A DNA stretch of 64,000 nt from Psococerastis gibbosa (taxonomy: Eukaryota; Arthropoda; Insecta; Psocodea; Psocidae): the NCBI GenBank assembly GCA_963971405.1, contig OZ020491.1:12766855-12830854 (forward strand), given 5' to 3'. The notes beneath the pieces are model-generated. The model saw only the letters and a program-made list of their open reading frames with translations, searched no databases and was not told the DNA's origin. This document shows positions 53,003 through 64,000 of this stretch, piece after piece. Made by a program: the position numbers and the translations under genes. The first letter of the stretch is position 1. Each line of letters opens with the position of its first letter.

Positions 53003-54322
53003 ATAGGTACCCTACAACACTTTTTTTGACTAAAAAATTCGAGTGCGCCCCGTTGGCTGTACATGGCCATTCATTCATGACTAAAGAGGCTGCAAAGTTA
53101 GTACTAGATCCGGCCCTGCGCTGGAAAAACATGTAAAATGGTTTCGGGTCACCGACTCTCGTCAGTCATCAACAGTGATTATAAACGTGTTGCCGTGTGT
53201 ACTTGCTGGGCAAGTCGGGAGTGCACGCGCGCGCCCAGCCGTATTGATCGCCCCGGTCAAAACCCATTGACAGGCGCACCAACTCAAAATTATTCACCGA
53301 AACACCCTTATTATCGTGCTTGTTTACATTTTGAACTTTTTTATTGTACATCTAGAAATAACTTTTTTTGGATTTTTTCCACCAACCAAGGTAATATTGA
53401 TGGTTAATTCACTTGGCACAGCGCCCAAATGACCTGTCTTGTCTTGTTCCAGTATGCTAATGATTTGTTTATTATGATACCGGCCGGTCGTGCAGGTGAA
53501 TTCGTCGGTTTGTTTTTGGCATACTTTTGAGTCATGTGTTGTAGAGGCTACAATGGCGCTGTAGCTGCACTAATTGAACAATTCCCACTAGAAATCTACA
53601 GTGGACAGCGGACCGCGGACCGTTATTACATTATTAACCTAATTTACCGTGGCATCGTTAAATGAGGCAGAGGAATGTTGAATTGTAGCTCTTTCAGGGT
53701 AATTCGGACCATCCCTTTTGACAAATAAAAATTATTAGCATCTCTATGCTATGACTCGTGGGTAGCTATTGTATTAAGCCTATTCAAGATGACTTTTATA
53801 GTAATTTCCGTTATTCTGCCGAATATTATGTTTCAGAAAAATATTTTGACTTATCTAATGGGATATTCTCCGATGTATGACTTTGCTTTCCTTGGTTTAT
53901 TGGTCTAACGCTGTGTAAAAACACTAACTATTTCTCGCCTATTTAAAAAAAAAATTTCCCGGAGGGAGTAATATCAATAAGTCTTCTACGGAAAAATTGA
54001 AACCCTACTGCGGTGAAAATGAAAACCCCAATACTTCGCGCCTATTTCCTATTTATTTTCTTCAAATTTTTGCGCACGGCCCCCCTCTTCGGGATAATAG
54101 CAATGTGACATTGTCTATACAATATATATATATATATATATTTAACCTATCGTTGTTAACTGCATTGATGAATGTATGTTTTTCACATACCTATCTTGGA
54201 CATTAATTTTTCTTAGTTTTAGGAAAATTTGAAATACTGCATTTGTCATGTTGCGCTGTGACGTTGCTGTACGTACCTGTATATGAGTTAATTAATAACG
54301 TAAACGTATTTTATTTTTTCAG

Positions 54323-54384
54323 TGCCACTACTATGGTGACCTCTTACTGCAACTAAGTGCCAATAAAGACATACAATATGACAG
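54323..54384 (+). other. Candidate 5' untranslated exon of the septin gene
   Basis: 62 nt bounded by TTATTTTTTCAG and GTAAGG, with a second possible exon upstream ending CAACCAAG|GTAATA (53391). One frame is open (CHYYGDLLLQLSANKDIQYD), but its phase does not reach the septin ATG through the best downstream acceptor (cggCAG at 54659). A non-coding leader exon is therefore the simplest reading. It could also belong to another transcript. Confidence 0.3.
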
Positions 54385-54683
54385 GTAAGGTACCGTCAAA
54401 TAAAGATTAACTTTACAGGCAGTGTTAGTGTTGTGAGCATCACAAGCAAGTTATAGGCCTTTGTTTTTTATATAGTCTTTCCCCTCAAAATATCGATAAG
54501 AACAAACCAATGGGACGGGCTCTGCTGCGGTGCACCCCCATCTATAACATTTTTTATCTGAAATGTCACTGCGCTTAACCTTTTCTTCCCTATCACACAT
54601 AAATGTCAAAATCTCTGCGGTTTGGTATACTCCTGTATAGCTGACTTTTAAATCGGCAGTTTTCGGTCACCACTCGCTGGAGA

Positions 54684-57600
54684 ATGTCCGCGGAAACGAA
54701 TAAAGCTGCCGGTTCGGCCCCTATTGTCCGACCTGAGGACGACCCTTTGTCCCCCGAAAATGTTCTCGAATACCTACGTAGCCCCCAGCATCGTACCAGT
54801 CGTAGTGTTCCGGACCTTAAAGTTCGCACTACTATTCTCCCAGGTAGAAATAGAAATGGGGAAATATAGATTTTTTGATGGTGTTGAGGAAATTCATAAA
54901 ACCCCATTCACCTTATTGGGACATTTTGTAAGCAGTTTAAATAAAAGTTAAAATTTCCTAGATAATAGACTTACTTGGCTTATCACTGATAGTGTCTGTA
55001 CGATGTCCAATTAATGTTCAAGTACCTAGTAATATGCTAGGGGGGTTACTCCCTCCTTGCATAGAAACTGTCAGTTAACTTGCCAGACGCTTATATGGTA
55101 TTTCGAAGAACGCACTCTTACAATAGTCTACTGACGTCACCTTTCACTATTTTCATGTCTCTCTTGCATATTAACGGTTCTAACTTCGGTGTATGCTGAA
55201 ATTAATTATAAAAAAGTCATGAGGCCTATGCTCATCTTTCATTATGCTGCTTGATAAATGATGCCCGAAAATCGGATACTGTGGTATGCCTTTGAAGAGG
55301 TATTCTCATACTGTCTGACTCAAATTGAAAAATGAACCTCTGCGTATATACTGTACCAACACATGAATATACAGCAGCCTCCGAACTTTTTCTCATTAAA
55401 TTGACATACAGTATGTAGGTTGTAGAACCTCATTTGAACTTTTTAATCCAGAAACATGTCAAGGTGCCCCGGAAATAGACTTAAGACATAGACCGTGGGT
55501 TCGACTCCTGCTCTGTTCAGAGTTTTCTTGATTCTCTTTTCCGGATATAAAGTTCATGGAGTTGAAGAAATATAGTGTTTAATTTCTTTTGATTCCTGGT
55601 CGCACTGATGTTCGCTAATTCTTTATGCAACTCTAGGCTTAAGAACGAGATCTCCAAGCCCCACCCCTCCTCCGTACCCCGGCTACTCCTCCGAGACCAG
55701 CAAGTTCAACCCCTCCCTGTGGTCGGGAGGCGGTGGTACCATCATGAGCAATTATCTTGGTGACTGCGCCAAATTTGGTACGACGCGCAATTATACTAGC
55801 ACAACGACTGGACAGGCGCAAGCGTCTGGCTCTATGTCTGCACAGCAGAAACCCCCTCCTTGCCTGCCACCCTCTCCCCGTAAAGCTGTCAGGCCCACGT
55901 CACTTCTCGATAGCAATTTTTGCCTGTCATGTCCGCCCAATCGAATGGGATTTTCGACCGCGTTGGATTTAAAACTACAGGACCCAGAAGCACCTGGAGA
56001 AGTAAGTTATAGCCTAGATAGGCTTTGCTTATATTTTTTTTTTAGAATTTTTGTTGTTGCGAGACCAGTAGATGTCCACTACCCCTACCTAGTCAATTAC
56101 ACTTAGTTGGTTCTTAACATGCAGCCACAACGTGGTAAGCTAATATAATTTCAAAAAAGCACGTGTGAAATGAACATTAACTTTAAATTCCAATACGAGT
56201 CTATTAACTCAATTTAGAAACGTTGGGCTTTGGCTATGAATAATCCAAAAACGCAAAAAAAGGGACGAATCTGAGGAATAGTAAGAATAAATAATAAGTA
56301 GGTACAGTGGCAATACTTTGCGCGGGGCACAATAGACCAAAAGGGTTTAAGTGCGTACAATATGCTACGCTACGTACGTACCAAGAAATTAATAAATACA
56401 AATAAAGAATGGGTGCCATGGATTGGATCCCTACGCGTCCTTGGCAGGGCCTCTAAGAGAATCGATGTGCCCTTCCTCCGACCCATGACCTTGACACAAG
56501 CCCTAGAATTTTGAGACCTGGTGTATCTAAGTTAAGTTCACAGGGTGACCCCCCCCCCCTAAACACTTCATGGGGACACGGACCAAACAGGATTTCAGTT
56601 GTATTCCCTGTCTCAGCGACGGAAGAAGCGGGAGGAATTTTTTAAAGTGTACCTGAGTGTAAATTTTTATAAACGCTGCAATTAAAAGTCAGGGCATGTA
56701 GAGTGGTGGTACGGATTGTCACCCGCAAGGTTGTTGCTTCAAGTCCCACACTGGCTTAGCTTCATAGGGTGTATAAAGCAGGCGGTCCCGGGCTTTTCTA
56801 GTTGAGTGAGTGTAAGAGAGGGTTCTATGACTCTAACTCCGGTAGGTTGAGTAATAGAACAAAAAGTTATTTTTTATTGCAACTCTAGGCGGGCCCGCCC
56901 TCTCTACGGCTCTGGCCCTTGGTAAAGTTATAGGTTGGATTATTTGATAAGTCGGGGGACTGTATAGATAATAATCAACTGAGTGAGCCTCTGTGTCATG
57001 GCAATGCACAGTCGTATCATATTATACAGCGTCACGCCCTTTATGGGTGCTCGTTCACATCCAGTACCGTATCCACCTGAATTACAATTGATAGTGCTAA
57101 GTGTAAGTCAACCTTTTTTCCTCCTGCTTAACTGTAATAATACTAATAGTCAACAATATGTAGAGACTGGTACTACAAAAAAGAAAAAAAAAATAGCCAT
57201 GGTACGACACCCCAATGAGGGTCTAGGCCTGAGGTCTGGTAGATATCAGAGGATCGTCTCTCTTGACGGATTTGCGATTTTGTGGTCAGCTACATGTCCG
57301 GCAGCCGCTTTTTCCCTTACTGACGAGGGGTACCCATAGGGTTGGGTGGCCAGGCGAAAATGTTTCCTTCTATATATGTCTAGTCTTAAACCTCTACCTT
57401 CCGCTTCGTATTTGAGCTCTCTTTCAAAATGGAGGCTGTAGAAATGAGTGAGGGAGGGAATCGAGCCCTCGCCTTTCTAATTAAGCGACTTCACTGACGG
57501 GGATTCCAGCACAGCACTTTTCGGCGCATATTGTAAATGGAATATTACGGCTGACCGCAAAGAGCTGCTGTGGCAAGCGAAGAATTATAGTCGTCCGTGA

Positions 57601-60600
57601 TGGTTCAATAATTTGCATAAGAATCCATATTAGCGGTTGTCTCTCACGACTACGTGATACCAATGATAATCGCCCACTAAATGCCATTGTTTCTCTTCTT
57701 ATACCGTCCAGTTAAACTTGCAAGGATTTTGGTGTTGTCATTTGAAGCAGGCGGTCCCGGGCTTTCCTAGTTGAGTGTAAGAGAGGGTTTTATAGCCCTA
57801 ACCCCGCTAAGCTATCTTAGTAATAGAACAAAAAGTTTGAAATGAAAATGAACTACTATGCAATATAAGGGTTGAAACAATGTTGCAAACGCTATTGGTA
57901 GTTGTTAATGGAAAATATGGCGGCTTCATTTGTGATGTTTAACAGCGCGTTTTTCTATGGCGCTTATTCCACCGACGTCAATAGTTCTCTGTTGACGTGT
58001 TTGACGTGGTAGCAGACATTAAAGACAGTGTAAAAATGTCTGCTACCACGTCAATATCAGCAATATTTTGATTATTGACGTCGGTGGAATAAGCGCCTAT
58101 GATGCGTCTCATTTTTTTTCGCAATCTTACAAAATCAATATCATGCAGTTTCTCGCGGTCACCTTTGGGTTCCCTCGAACTTACTGATCGGATGGACTCG
58201 TATCTGTATTTGGTTAAGTCATGCTTTCGCCTGTTTCAGTGCGTCAATGGTAAGCTTGTCTCAGCTTGTCCATTATCGCTTGTAGCCGGTGTAGGTTGGC
58301 ATCGAAAACGTATACCAGTTTGCCAATGGCTAAAAATTCATACGGAAACAATACAAATAATGTCCGAAATCCATGGGGTCGTTGGAATTGGACAAGGGAC
58401 CTATGGGCCAGTAGGCCTGGGTCCATAAAATGTCCTTAAAGAGGATCAGAATAAAGAATACTGATCTGATGCCGACGTCGGAAATAGCCTGTAATGTATA
58501 TGACAAGGCACGGCCTTGTGATATCATTTAGTAGGTATGTTTAAGTCACGTTAGAGCTGGGATAGGCCAGGTGCTCTATATGGCAGATAAGATGCACAAT
58601 AATGCATTGTTTGTCGTGTACACAGACAGTATGGCTACATCCGTGGGCGCTTCTTCCTTCTTAGCGCAGCCTAGTTGTTAAAGTCGAGTACAGTCACAAA
58701 ACTGTAGGGTGTTCAGAATTTAAAGAGCTTGTCAAGAACTTAATATTAATATGGCGCTACATTCAGCAATTTGTGTTCTTGCCGAAATAACAGGTTTGTG
58801 TCAGATATTAAATAACAACTACAGTCGTACTATGGTATTTAAAGAATAAGCAATTCTGGGGAGTTAAATAAAAATAAAAATTAGAATACTAAGTGCAACT
58901 TCTTATGCTGTTTTCTAAAAGGGTCCCAAGACCTAAGTCAGCTCAACTCTCTACTACTAGCTACTAGAAATTGTTTTCTTTACATTTCTAATCCCATAAT
59001 AATTAATTCTTTAAACACCATTGTGGGCCCGCAGCAGTAAAAAATATTTTAATTTAACATTAGTTTTGGGAATCAAATCATTATATTAATTACTTACTTC
59101 GCGTGTCCAGGGAGACACTCATTTATTGGGTTGTCCAAAATCGAGCATTATAAATAGAGCAGCGGTTCTCAAACTTTTTCCGTCGCGGTGCATCAGTTCC
59201 ATAGCTATTCAATTCAATTGGCGGTGCCGTAATGGCAAGTATCCACGGATTTTTAATACGTACCTACCCATGTAACTAGTGGTTCAAGATGAACAGTAGA
59301 CTTCGTGAGCCTCTTCTTCCACACTACTACCATTGCAACAGCCCCCCCCCTCCGTTTTAATTTTTTTCCATAACAACTTTTTGCCGCCAATTAAGCCCTA
59401 TTAAAATAAATTCCATGACCATCTGTTAGGAATCAAGTTTTCATCGGTTCCACTAACTTTTATCGTTGTAAGTGCTTCAGTAAACGTCTCTCCTTTTTGC
59501 CCCCTTCCGCCCCCCCCCCCCAATCAAAAACCTTCCCATGATAACCTGTTAAGAATACATTGTAGCATTATATGGTATATATAACACTGACATTAAATTA
59601 ACTTTGGTTGAAGAAGTAACCTCCTCGTTAGAACCGAAATTAGAGGATATGAAAAAAAACTGGGCTAAGCGATTAAGACGACGCCCCGGTTAGACGTAGA
59701 TCGTGGGTTCGAATCCCGCCAAGCCCAGTTTTTCCATATCCTCTAATACCTGTTAAGAATCAAATATCCATAGGTTTCACCAAATATGATCGCGGTGGGT
59801 TAAAAAAAATGGCACTACTTTCTTGGGAAGAGAAGGTGTGGCTTGTGGAGATTTTGAAAAAAGTTAAGAAGCAGTGTGGATATAAAAAAATTATTTACTG
59901 TAACCACGCGACATTGTTCTAGGTAGACCGGGATTACATAGGATTCGCCACTCTGCCCGAGCAAATTCATCGAAAATCGGTCAAGAAGGGCTTCGACTTC
60001 ACTTTGATGGTGGTGGGGGAATCAGGGCTTGGAAAATCTACCCTTGTCAACAGTCTCTTCCTCAGTGACTTGTACAAAGACAGAAAGGTCCCTGATGTCT
60101 CAGGTAAATGCATTATTGTTCCTTCTAGCGATCCATTCGTTCTTGATTTTCCCCATATAGATGGGATTATCTAATGGGACCGAATCGGTTGTGTAGAAAA
60201 ATTGTAGGCATTTAGAAATAAATAACCAAAACAAAGTCAATCGTTGTCCTTTGATCAAAGTCAAATTAATCCATATAGGCTAATACAACACCAAACAGAG
60301 GTATTTCATACAAAAAAAAGGTCGTAGGCTATATGCTACATTGTGTGTGCTAGTTTAAGCTAAATCACCATCATTTTTTAATCACAGAAGTATCGTTCTG
60401 TTCTGAAACAAATTTGAGTTCATGTACCAGTAACTTCGGAAATAATAAACTGCTTGAAATGAAATGAAAATTGTTTATTTATATATAAGTGTACAATTAA
60501 TAATAAGGTAGTTTTACTTTTGTGTTTGGGGAAAATCTTGTAAAAACCTCTACATTTTTTATTATTAAATTTTTGCAGAGAGAATCGAGAAGACGACATC

Positions 60601-63600
60601 GATCGAGAAAAAGTCGATGGACATTGAAGAGCGTGGGGTTAAGTTGAGACTAACAGTGGTGGACACCCCTGGCTATGGGGATGCAATCAATGGAGAAGAA
60701 AGTTGGCGAGCGTGCTGCGCTTACATAGATGACCAAATGCGTCAGTATTTTCAGGTAAGGGTTTTATGCAAGTAGTCTAATTCAAAAATGAGCCACGTAC
60801 TGTACAAGAATGTAATCGTATTCTTTAGGCGCCCATTCCATTGACCGGCTAGGGCTATTTCCAAAAACAGTGACGTGGTAGCATACATTCAAGACTTAGG
60901 TTGCGTTTCCACCGATCTCGCATTGCAGAATGCAAATGACATTGACGGAAATTAGAATTTTTCTTTTTATAGAAATCTATTAAAATGTTTGTACTTAACA
61001 CATCCCATGACGCCATTTTTCAATTTTAGTTTGTTTGTGATTTTACTGTATGATCATTGATCAATTTTAACTATGGCATAGAGGAAAATAAACAATTCCG
61101 TCAATTCTGCAATGCGAGGTCGGTGGAAACCCCGCCTAAGTCTTGAATGTCTGCTACCACGTCACCGTTTTCGGAAATAGCCCTAGCCGGTCAATGGAAT
61201 GGGCACCTTAGCAGCAATATTTTCCTCCATTCATTTCTGTGGGCCTTGCTCTTGAATTCCAATTAGGTTCCACATCGCATATCTTGCTTAAGGCCTTGTG
61301 GCGCCTTCTGATATGTTGTTAAAGAGTCCTTCATCATGTCCGATCAGCAGCCCTATTATGGCGAATTTCACGGGGGCTCAGAGCTGAACATCCATTGCAC
61401 GGCTCAATTTTACTGATCTTACTTATCATACTACGCAACACTATATGGAATTTATGAATAGATTTCACGCATTGTTTTCCTTTAGGATGAAAGTGGCCTG
61501 AATAGAAAAAATATTCAAGACAATCGTGTCCATTGCTGCCTATACTTCGTTTCACCGTATGGTCACAGGTATGTTTTCCTGCGCATTCAAAACTTATGAT
61601 AGCATAAAATTAATATTATACTGTATATACTAATATAATAGTGTAACGGCTATTTGACTCACCCACTTCCACTCGTCCGATTGATATCAAAGTTTTGAAA
61701 GCTTGAAAGTACCTATAGGTAACTAGTCTAAATAAAGTTACGAAGTCAAAAATTGTGTTCCAAAAAAACTCCCTCTACACCTTTTTTTGAGCGTTCGCAG
61801 CCTGTACTACTATAAGTTCTTTGAAGTTTTATTTATTTTGCTCTTATTTCAGTTTGCGTCAATTGGATCTTGAGTTTATGAAACGTCTTCATAAGAAAGT
61901 AAATATTGTGCCGGTGATAGCTAAGGCGGACACTCTCACTGCGGCTGAAGTGAAGAAGCTAAAAGAACGGGTCATTGCAGATATTGAGGATCACCAGGTG
62001 TGTAAGATGAGCCACAATTTCAACTTTTCCTATATAATTCCAACATGGCTGCCAAAAATGGCTTACAGTAAAATATATTTGTAATTAATCAAACTTCGGG
62101 GTTTTTTCAGTATGGGTATCAAAGTGGTTGAAACAAACCAAACCTCTTCAGCAGCCTTAGAATGAACGCAAAAGTTTAAATTATCCAGGGTTGCGGGTTA
62201 ATTCATTTTATTTTTTATTCTTAGGTCGAAACCGGTCTTGTTTTTAGTAGCCCTTACTGCTAATTTGGCTGTTTGTAACCCAGTCCACCTCCTTTTATAA
62301 CCTGAGATTTCACATTCTATCCCCCCTGGTTGCACCTTTCCTTAACTCAGATAACTGTGTTAGCTTTCAACTGAAAAATTTCTTCCCTTCGATTAACATA
62401 TTTTCACAATTAATATCAATCAGCTGGGATGACCCCTGTTTTAACCCGGTAAGTACATTTTTAATTTGAGTTAATTTAGGAATATTTAAAACAAGTATTC
62501 GGTTGCTAGAATGACAAGACGATTTAAAGCCTGCCTCCATTTCAGATTCAAATTTACCAATTTCCCGAGTGCGACAGTGATGAAGATGACGAGTTTAAGC
62601 AGCAGGACCGGGAGTTGAAGGCGGCAGTACCTTTCGCCATTGTAGGCAGCAATCTCACCATTGAAGTCAACGGGAAAGCTGTCAGGGGCAGACAGTACCC
62701 CTGGGGCGTTGTCGAAGGTACTGTACATACCTCATTCGGCAATAATTTCCCTATAGTAGTTCAGTCCAAAGGTAAAGAACTGGTGCGAGTGAGCCATTAA
62801 TGTTCTCCTATTTATCAATTAGTATAGATACCGTAGTAGACAATAGTTCCATGGTAATTAATTTTCCCTATTGTAAAGCACTGGATTGATCGATAGGGCA
62901 ATTGCATAATATAGAATGGTGGGCAGGCCAATAATATAAAACTACGCAGTAATAATGGCATGGTACCTATGCTATGCATTGGGGCTCAAATTATTCCTAT
63001 CTTTAAAAAAAAAAATTCTTCAAAACCAAAGCCTTGCTTTGAAAAGCATCTTGTTCTGTTTTGTTACTCTAATTACCTAAAACATAGCAGAAGTTAGAAA
63101 GCATGGAATGGTTCCTCCGAATGGTTGCAGGTCCGGTAGGCCCGGTACACTCGGACGATTCTCGCAATCTCGTTTTGCCGACGTCTCTTTCATTGTAGCC
63201 ATAAGGCGCATATTCCACCGACGTGCTAGTGCTAAATACAAATACGGTGACAGACATTCAAGACTTAGGCATTGCAGAATGCAAATGACATTGACGGAAA
63301 TTAGAATTTTTCTTTTTATAGAAATCTATTAAAATGTTTGTACTTAACGTATCCCATGACGCCATTTTTTAATTTTAGTTTGTTTGTGATTTTACTGTAT
63401 GATCATTGATCAATTTTTAACTATGGCATTGAGGAAAACAGACATTTCCTTCAATGTCATTTGCATTCTGCAATGCGAGGTCGGTGGAAACCCCGCCTAA
63501 GTCTTGAATGTCTGCTACCACGTCACCGTATTTGTATTTAGCCCCTAGCCGGTCGGTGGAATATGCGCCTAAGGCAAGGAGATTTCTTGTCGATTTCGGA

Positions 63601-64000
63601 AGCTGGCGTGAAGCCGATCGCACGAAAGGGCACGGGTTTCCCCTAGGCACGCCAGACCTTATAAATCATCGGAAGTAGACTAAGTAGGTTTGCACCAACC
63701 ATTCACCAAGCCCTACAATTGGCAAGACGTCTGCAAATCGCGACTGCAAGAATCGTTCGTACAAAAGCTGAATAATGTAGGTCAGATATCATTGATGCAA
63801 TTTCTACATGGCGTAGGTGGTTTTATGCAAGAGTTTGATTGCAGTGGAAAACCCGAAACACAGCGACTTTATGAAGTTGAGGAACATGCTGATTTGCACT
63901 CACATGCATGACCTTAAAGACATCACTCAGGATGTTCATTACGAAAACTTCCGAGCGCAATGCATTTCCCAAATATCCAAGGATGCCATTCGAGAAAGGA
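54684..64000 (+). CDS. Sep4: Septin, SEPT2 group (Sep4/SEPT4/5-like), 3' end outside the window
   Basis: Septins are filament-forming GTPases of the cell cortex, cytokinetic ring and membranes. Exons: 54684-54843, 55637-56001, 59923-60103, 60579-60754, 61486-61568, 61853-61997, 62546-62717 and 63845 onward; all junctions are GT-AG and in phase. Residues 1-175 are a Pro/Ser/Thr-rich extension ([33 protein letters not shown]). The core starts [20 protein letters not shown] with the polybasic HRKSVKKG. G1 is GESGLGKS (207-214), G3 DTPG (264-267) and G4 AKAD (345-348). Next come [32 protein letters not shown] and the septin unique element [20 protein letters not shown]. The last exon reads [20 protein letters not shown] and runs off the window, so the coiled coil is not seen. 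A second in-frame ATG at 55744 could give a shorter isoform. The symbol is by resemblance; an exact orthology needs a tree. Confidence 0.9.
56690..56880 (+). mobile_element. tRNA-derived SINE (ACATGCCCTCC family), copy 5
   Basis: CAGGGCATGTAGAGTGGTGG, TCACCCGCAAGGTTGTTGCT, TCAAGTCCCACACTGGCTTA, AAAGCAGGCGGTCCCGGGCT, AACTCCGGTAGGTTG and AATAGAACAAAAAG. More diverged than copies 3 and 4. Septin intron 2. Confidence 0.75.
57744..57845 (+). mobile_element. tRNA-derived SINE (ACATGCCCTCC family), 3' fragment
   Basis: AAGCAGGCGGTCCCGGGCTT, TCCTAGTTGAGTGTAAGAGA, CCCTAACCCCGCTAAG and AGTAATAGAACAAAAAGTT; the head is missing. Septin intron 2. Confidence 0.7.
57959..58097. mobile_element. GTAGCAG foldback MITE
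   Basis: Ends GGCGCTTATTCCACCGACGT inverted exactly on the right. Core GTTTGACGTGGTAGCAGACA against TGTCTGCTACCACGTCAATA. Flanked by TAT on both sides (57956-57958, 58098-58100). Septin intron 2. Confidence 0.9.
58225..58435 (+). repeat. Dispersed repeat (CTTGTCCATTATCGCTTGTA family), copy 2
   Basis: Closely matches 8225-8430 from GCTTGTCCATTATCGCTTGT to GGGTCCATAAA. Septin intron 2. Confidence 0.65.
59557..59747 (-). mobile_element. Twin-headed tRNA retroposon, collapsed copy, 13-bp target duplication
   Basis: Flanked by identical 13-mers ACCTGTTAAGAAT (59544-59556 and 59748-59760). On the - strand it starts with TTAGAGGATATGG and an almost complete inverted tRNA head (59662-59726). It then jumps, with most of the second head and the spacer missing, to AGCCCAGTTTTTTTTCATAT and the full tail ending CATATAATGCTACAATGTA. 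Same architecture as 34730-35157 in the opposite orientation. Septin intron 2, about 180 bp before exon 3. Confidence 0.8.
60828..61207. mobile_element. Nested composite MITE, copy 3
   Basis: Outer ends GGCGCCCATTCCATTGACCG and, inverted, GGTGCCCATTCCATTGACCG, flanked by TTA on both sides. Inner element 60899-61136 sits after CAAGACTTA and before TAAGTCTTG, as in the other copies. One core base is changed (GTAGCATAC). Septin intron 4. Confidence 0.9.
62765..62850. repeat. CTGT-type repeat, end fragment
   Basis: AAAGAACTGGTGCGAGTGAG, TCTCCTATTTATCAATTAGT and CCGTAGTAGACAATAGTTCC match 19276-19355 and the end word near 4030. Confidence 0.5.
63205..63569. mobile_element. Nested composite MITE, copy 4 (inner left end deleted)
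   Basis: Outer ends GGCGCATATTCCACCGACGT on the left and, inverted, GGCGCATATTCCACCGACCG, flanked by TAA on both sides. The inner element (63268-63497) keeps its right end GTCGGTGGAAACCCCGCC, but its left TIR is lost: CAAGACTTAGG runs straight into CATTGCAGAATGC. The outer core has also lost bases (GGTGACAGACATTC). Septin intron 7. Confidence 0.85.
63575..63775. repeat. Repeat blocks shared with 26525-26660
   Basis: GATTTCTTGTCGATTTCGGA with AGCTGGC is the inverse of sequence at 26566-26600. CAAGACGTCTGCAAATCGCG with ACTGCAAGAATCGTTCGTA resembles 26617-26655 directly. The orientation of the two blocks differs between the sites. Confidence 0.5.

Larger units (their letters stand above)
45745..53100. 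other. Repeat-rich intergenic region between GDPD and septin
   Basis: No protein gene or RNA gene was recognised. The region holds the elements listed at 46499, 47871, 48276, 49203, 51239 and 52733. It also has four related copies of a block with GATCCGGCCCTGCGCTGGAA and AAAAACAT (about 50640-50770, 50810-50990, 52520-52730 and 53030-53170). Confidence 0.5.

Noticed and set aside
55639-55821. - strand frame opposite septin exon 2
   Set aside because: Antisense of the coding exon; no motif.

Overview
The window looks like nuclear DNA from an invertebrate animal. It is AT-rich and contains four intron-containing protein genes, all on the + strand, one elongator tRNA-Met on the - strand, and a dense load of transposon remains. 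Three points favour an invertebrate, most likely an arthropod: one Mondo-type gene where vertebrates have two paralogues, a septin closest in recalled sequence to arthropod Sep4-like proteins, and many tRNA-derived SINEs, foldback MITEs and jockey/CR1-like LINE tails. The species cannot be named from this sequence.

Layout. Mondo (MLX-interacting bHLH-ZIP factor) runs from 1072 to 25710 in 15 coding exons, giving 875 codons. All junctions are GT-AG and the exon lengths sum to an exact reading frame. The tRNA-Met(CAT) lies at 28938-29010 on the - strand. ARFRP1, an Arf-like Golgi GTPase, runs from 29254 to 30841 in 3 exons (202 aa). A GDPD1/GDE4-type glycerophosphodiester phosphodiesterase runs from 32318 to 45744 in 6 exons (321 aa). 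About 9 kb of repeat-rich intergenic DNA follows. A SEPT2-group septin (Sep4/SEPT4/5-like) starts at 54684 and has 8 coding exons in view before it leaves the window at 64000.

The four genes do not form an obvious pathway. Mondo is a sugar-responsive transcription factor, ARFRP1 acts in trans-Golgi traffic, GDPD1 makes lysophospholipid-derived products, and the septin forms membrane-associated filaments. They look like neighbours in tandem, not an operon.

The unusual content is in the introns. (1) A foldback MITE family has 3-bp TWA-type target duplications and a shared core, GACGTGGTAGCAGACATT. It has about a dozen members, including a MITE-inside-MITE composite present four times with the same internal junction. 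(2) A tRNA-headed retroposon occurs twice with its 5' tRNA copy inverted against a second tRNA copy, and both insertions are bounded by perfect 13-bp target duplications. (3) Several non-autonomous elements show readable duplications: hAT-like with 8 bp and a TTAA-type with 4 bp. (4) Fragments of several LINE lineages are present, one with a (TTGA)n tail. Exon 11 of Mondo ends in what looks like a 75-bp tandem array that repeats its splice-donor motif.
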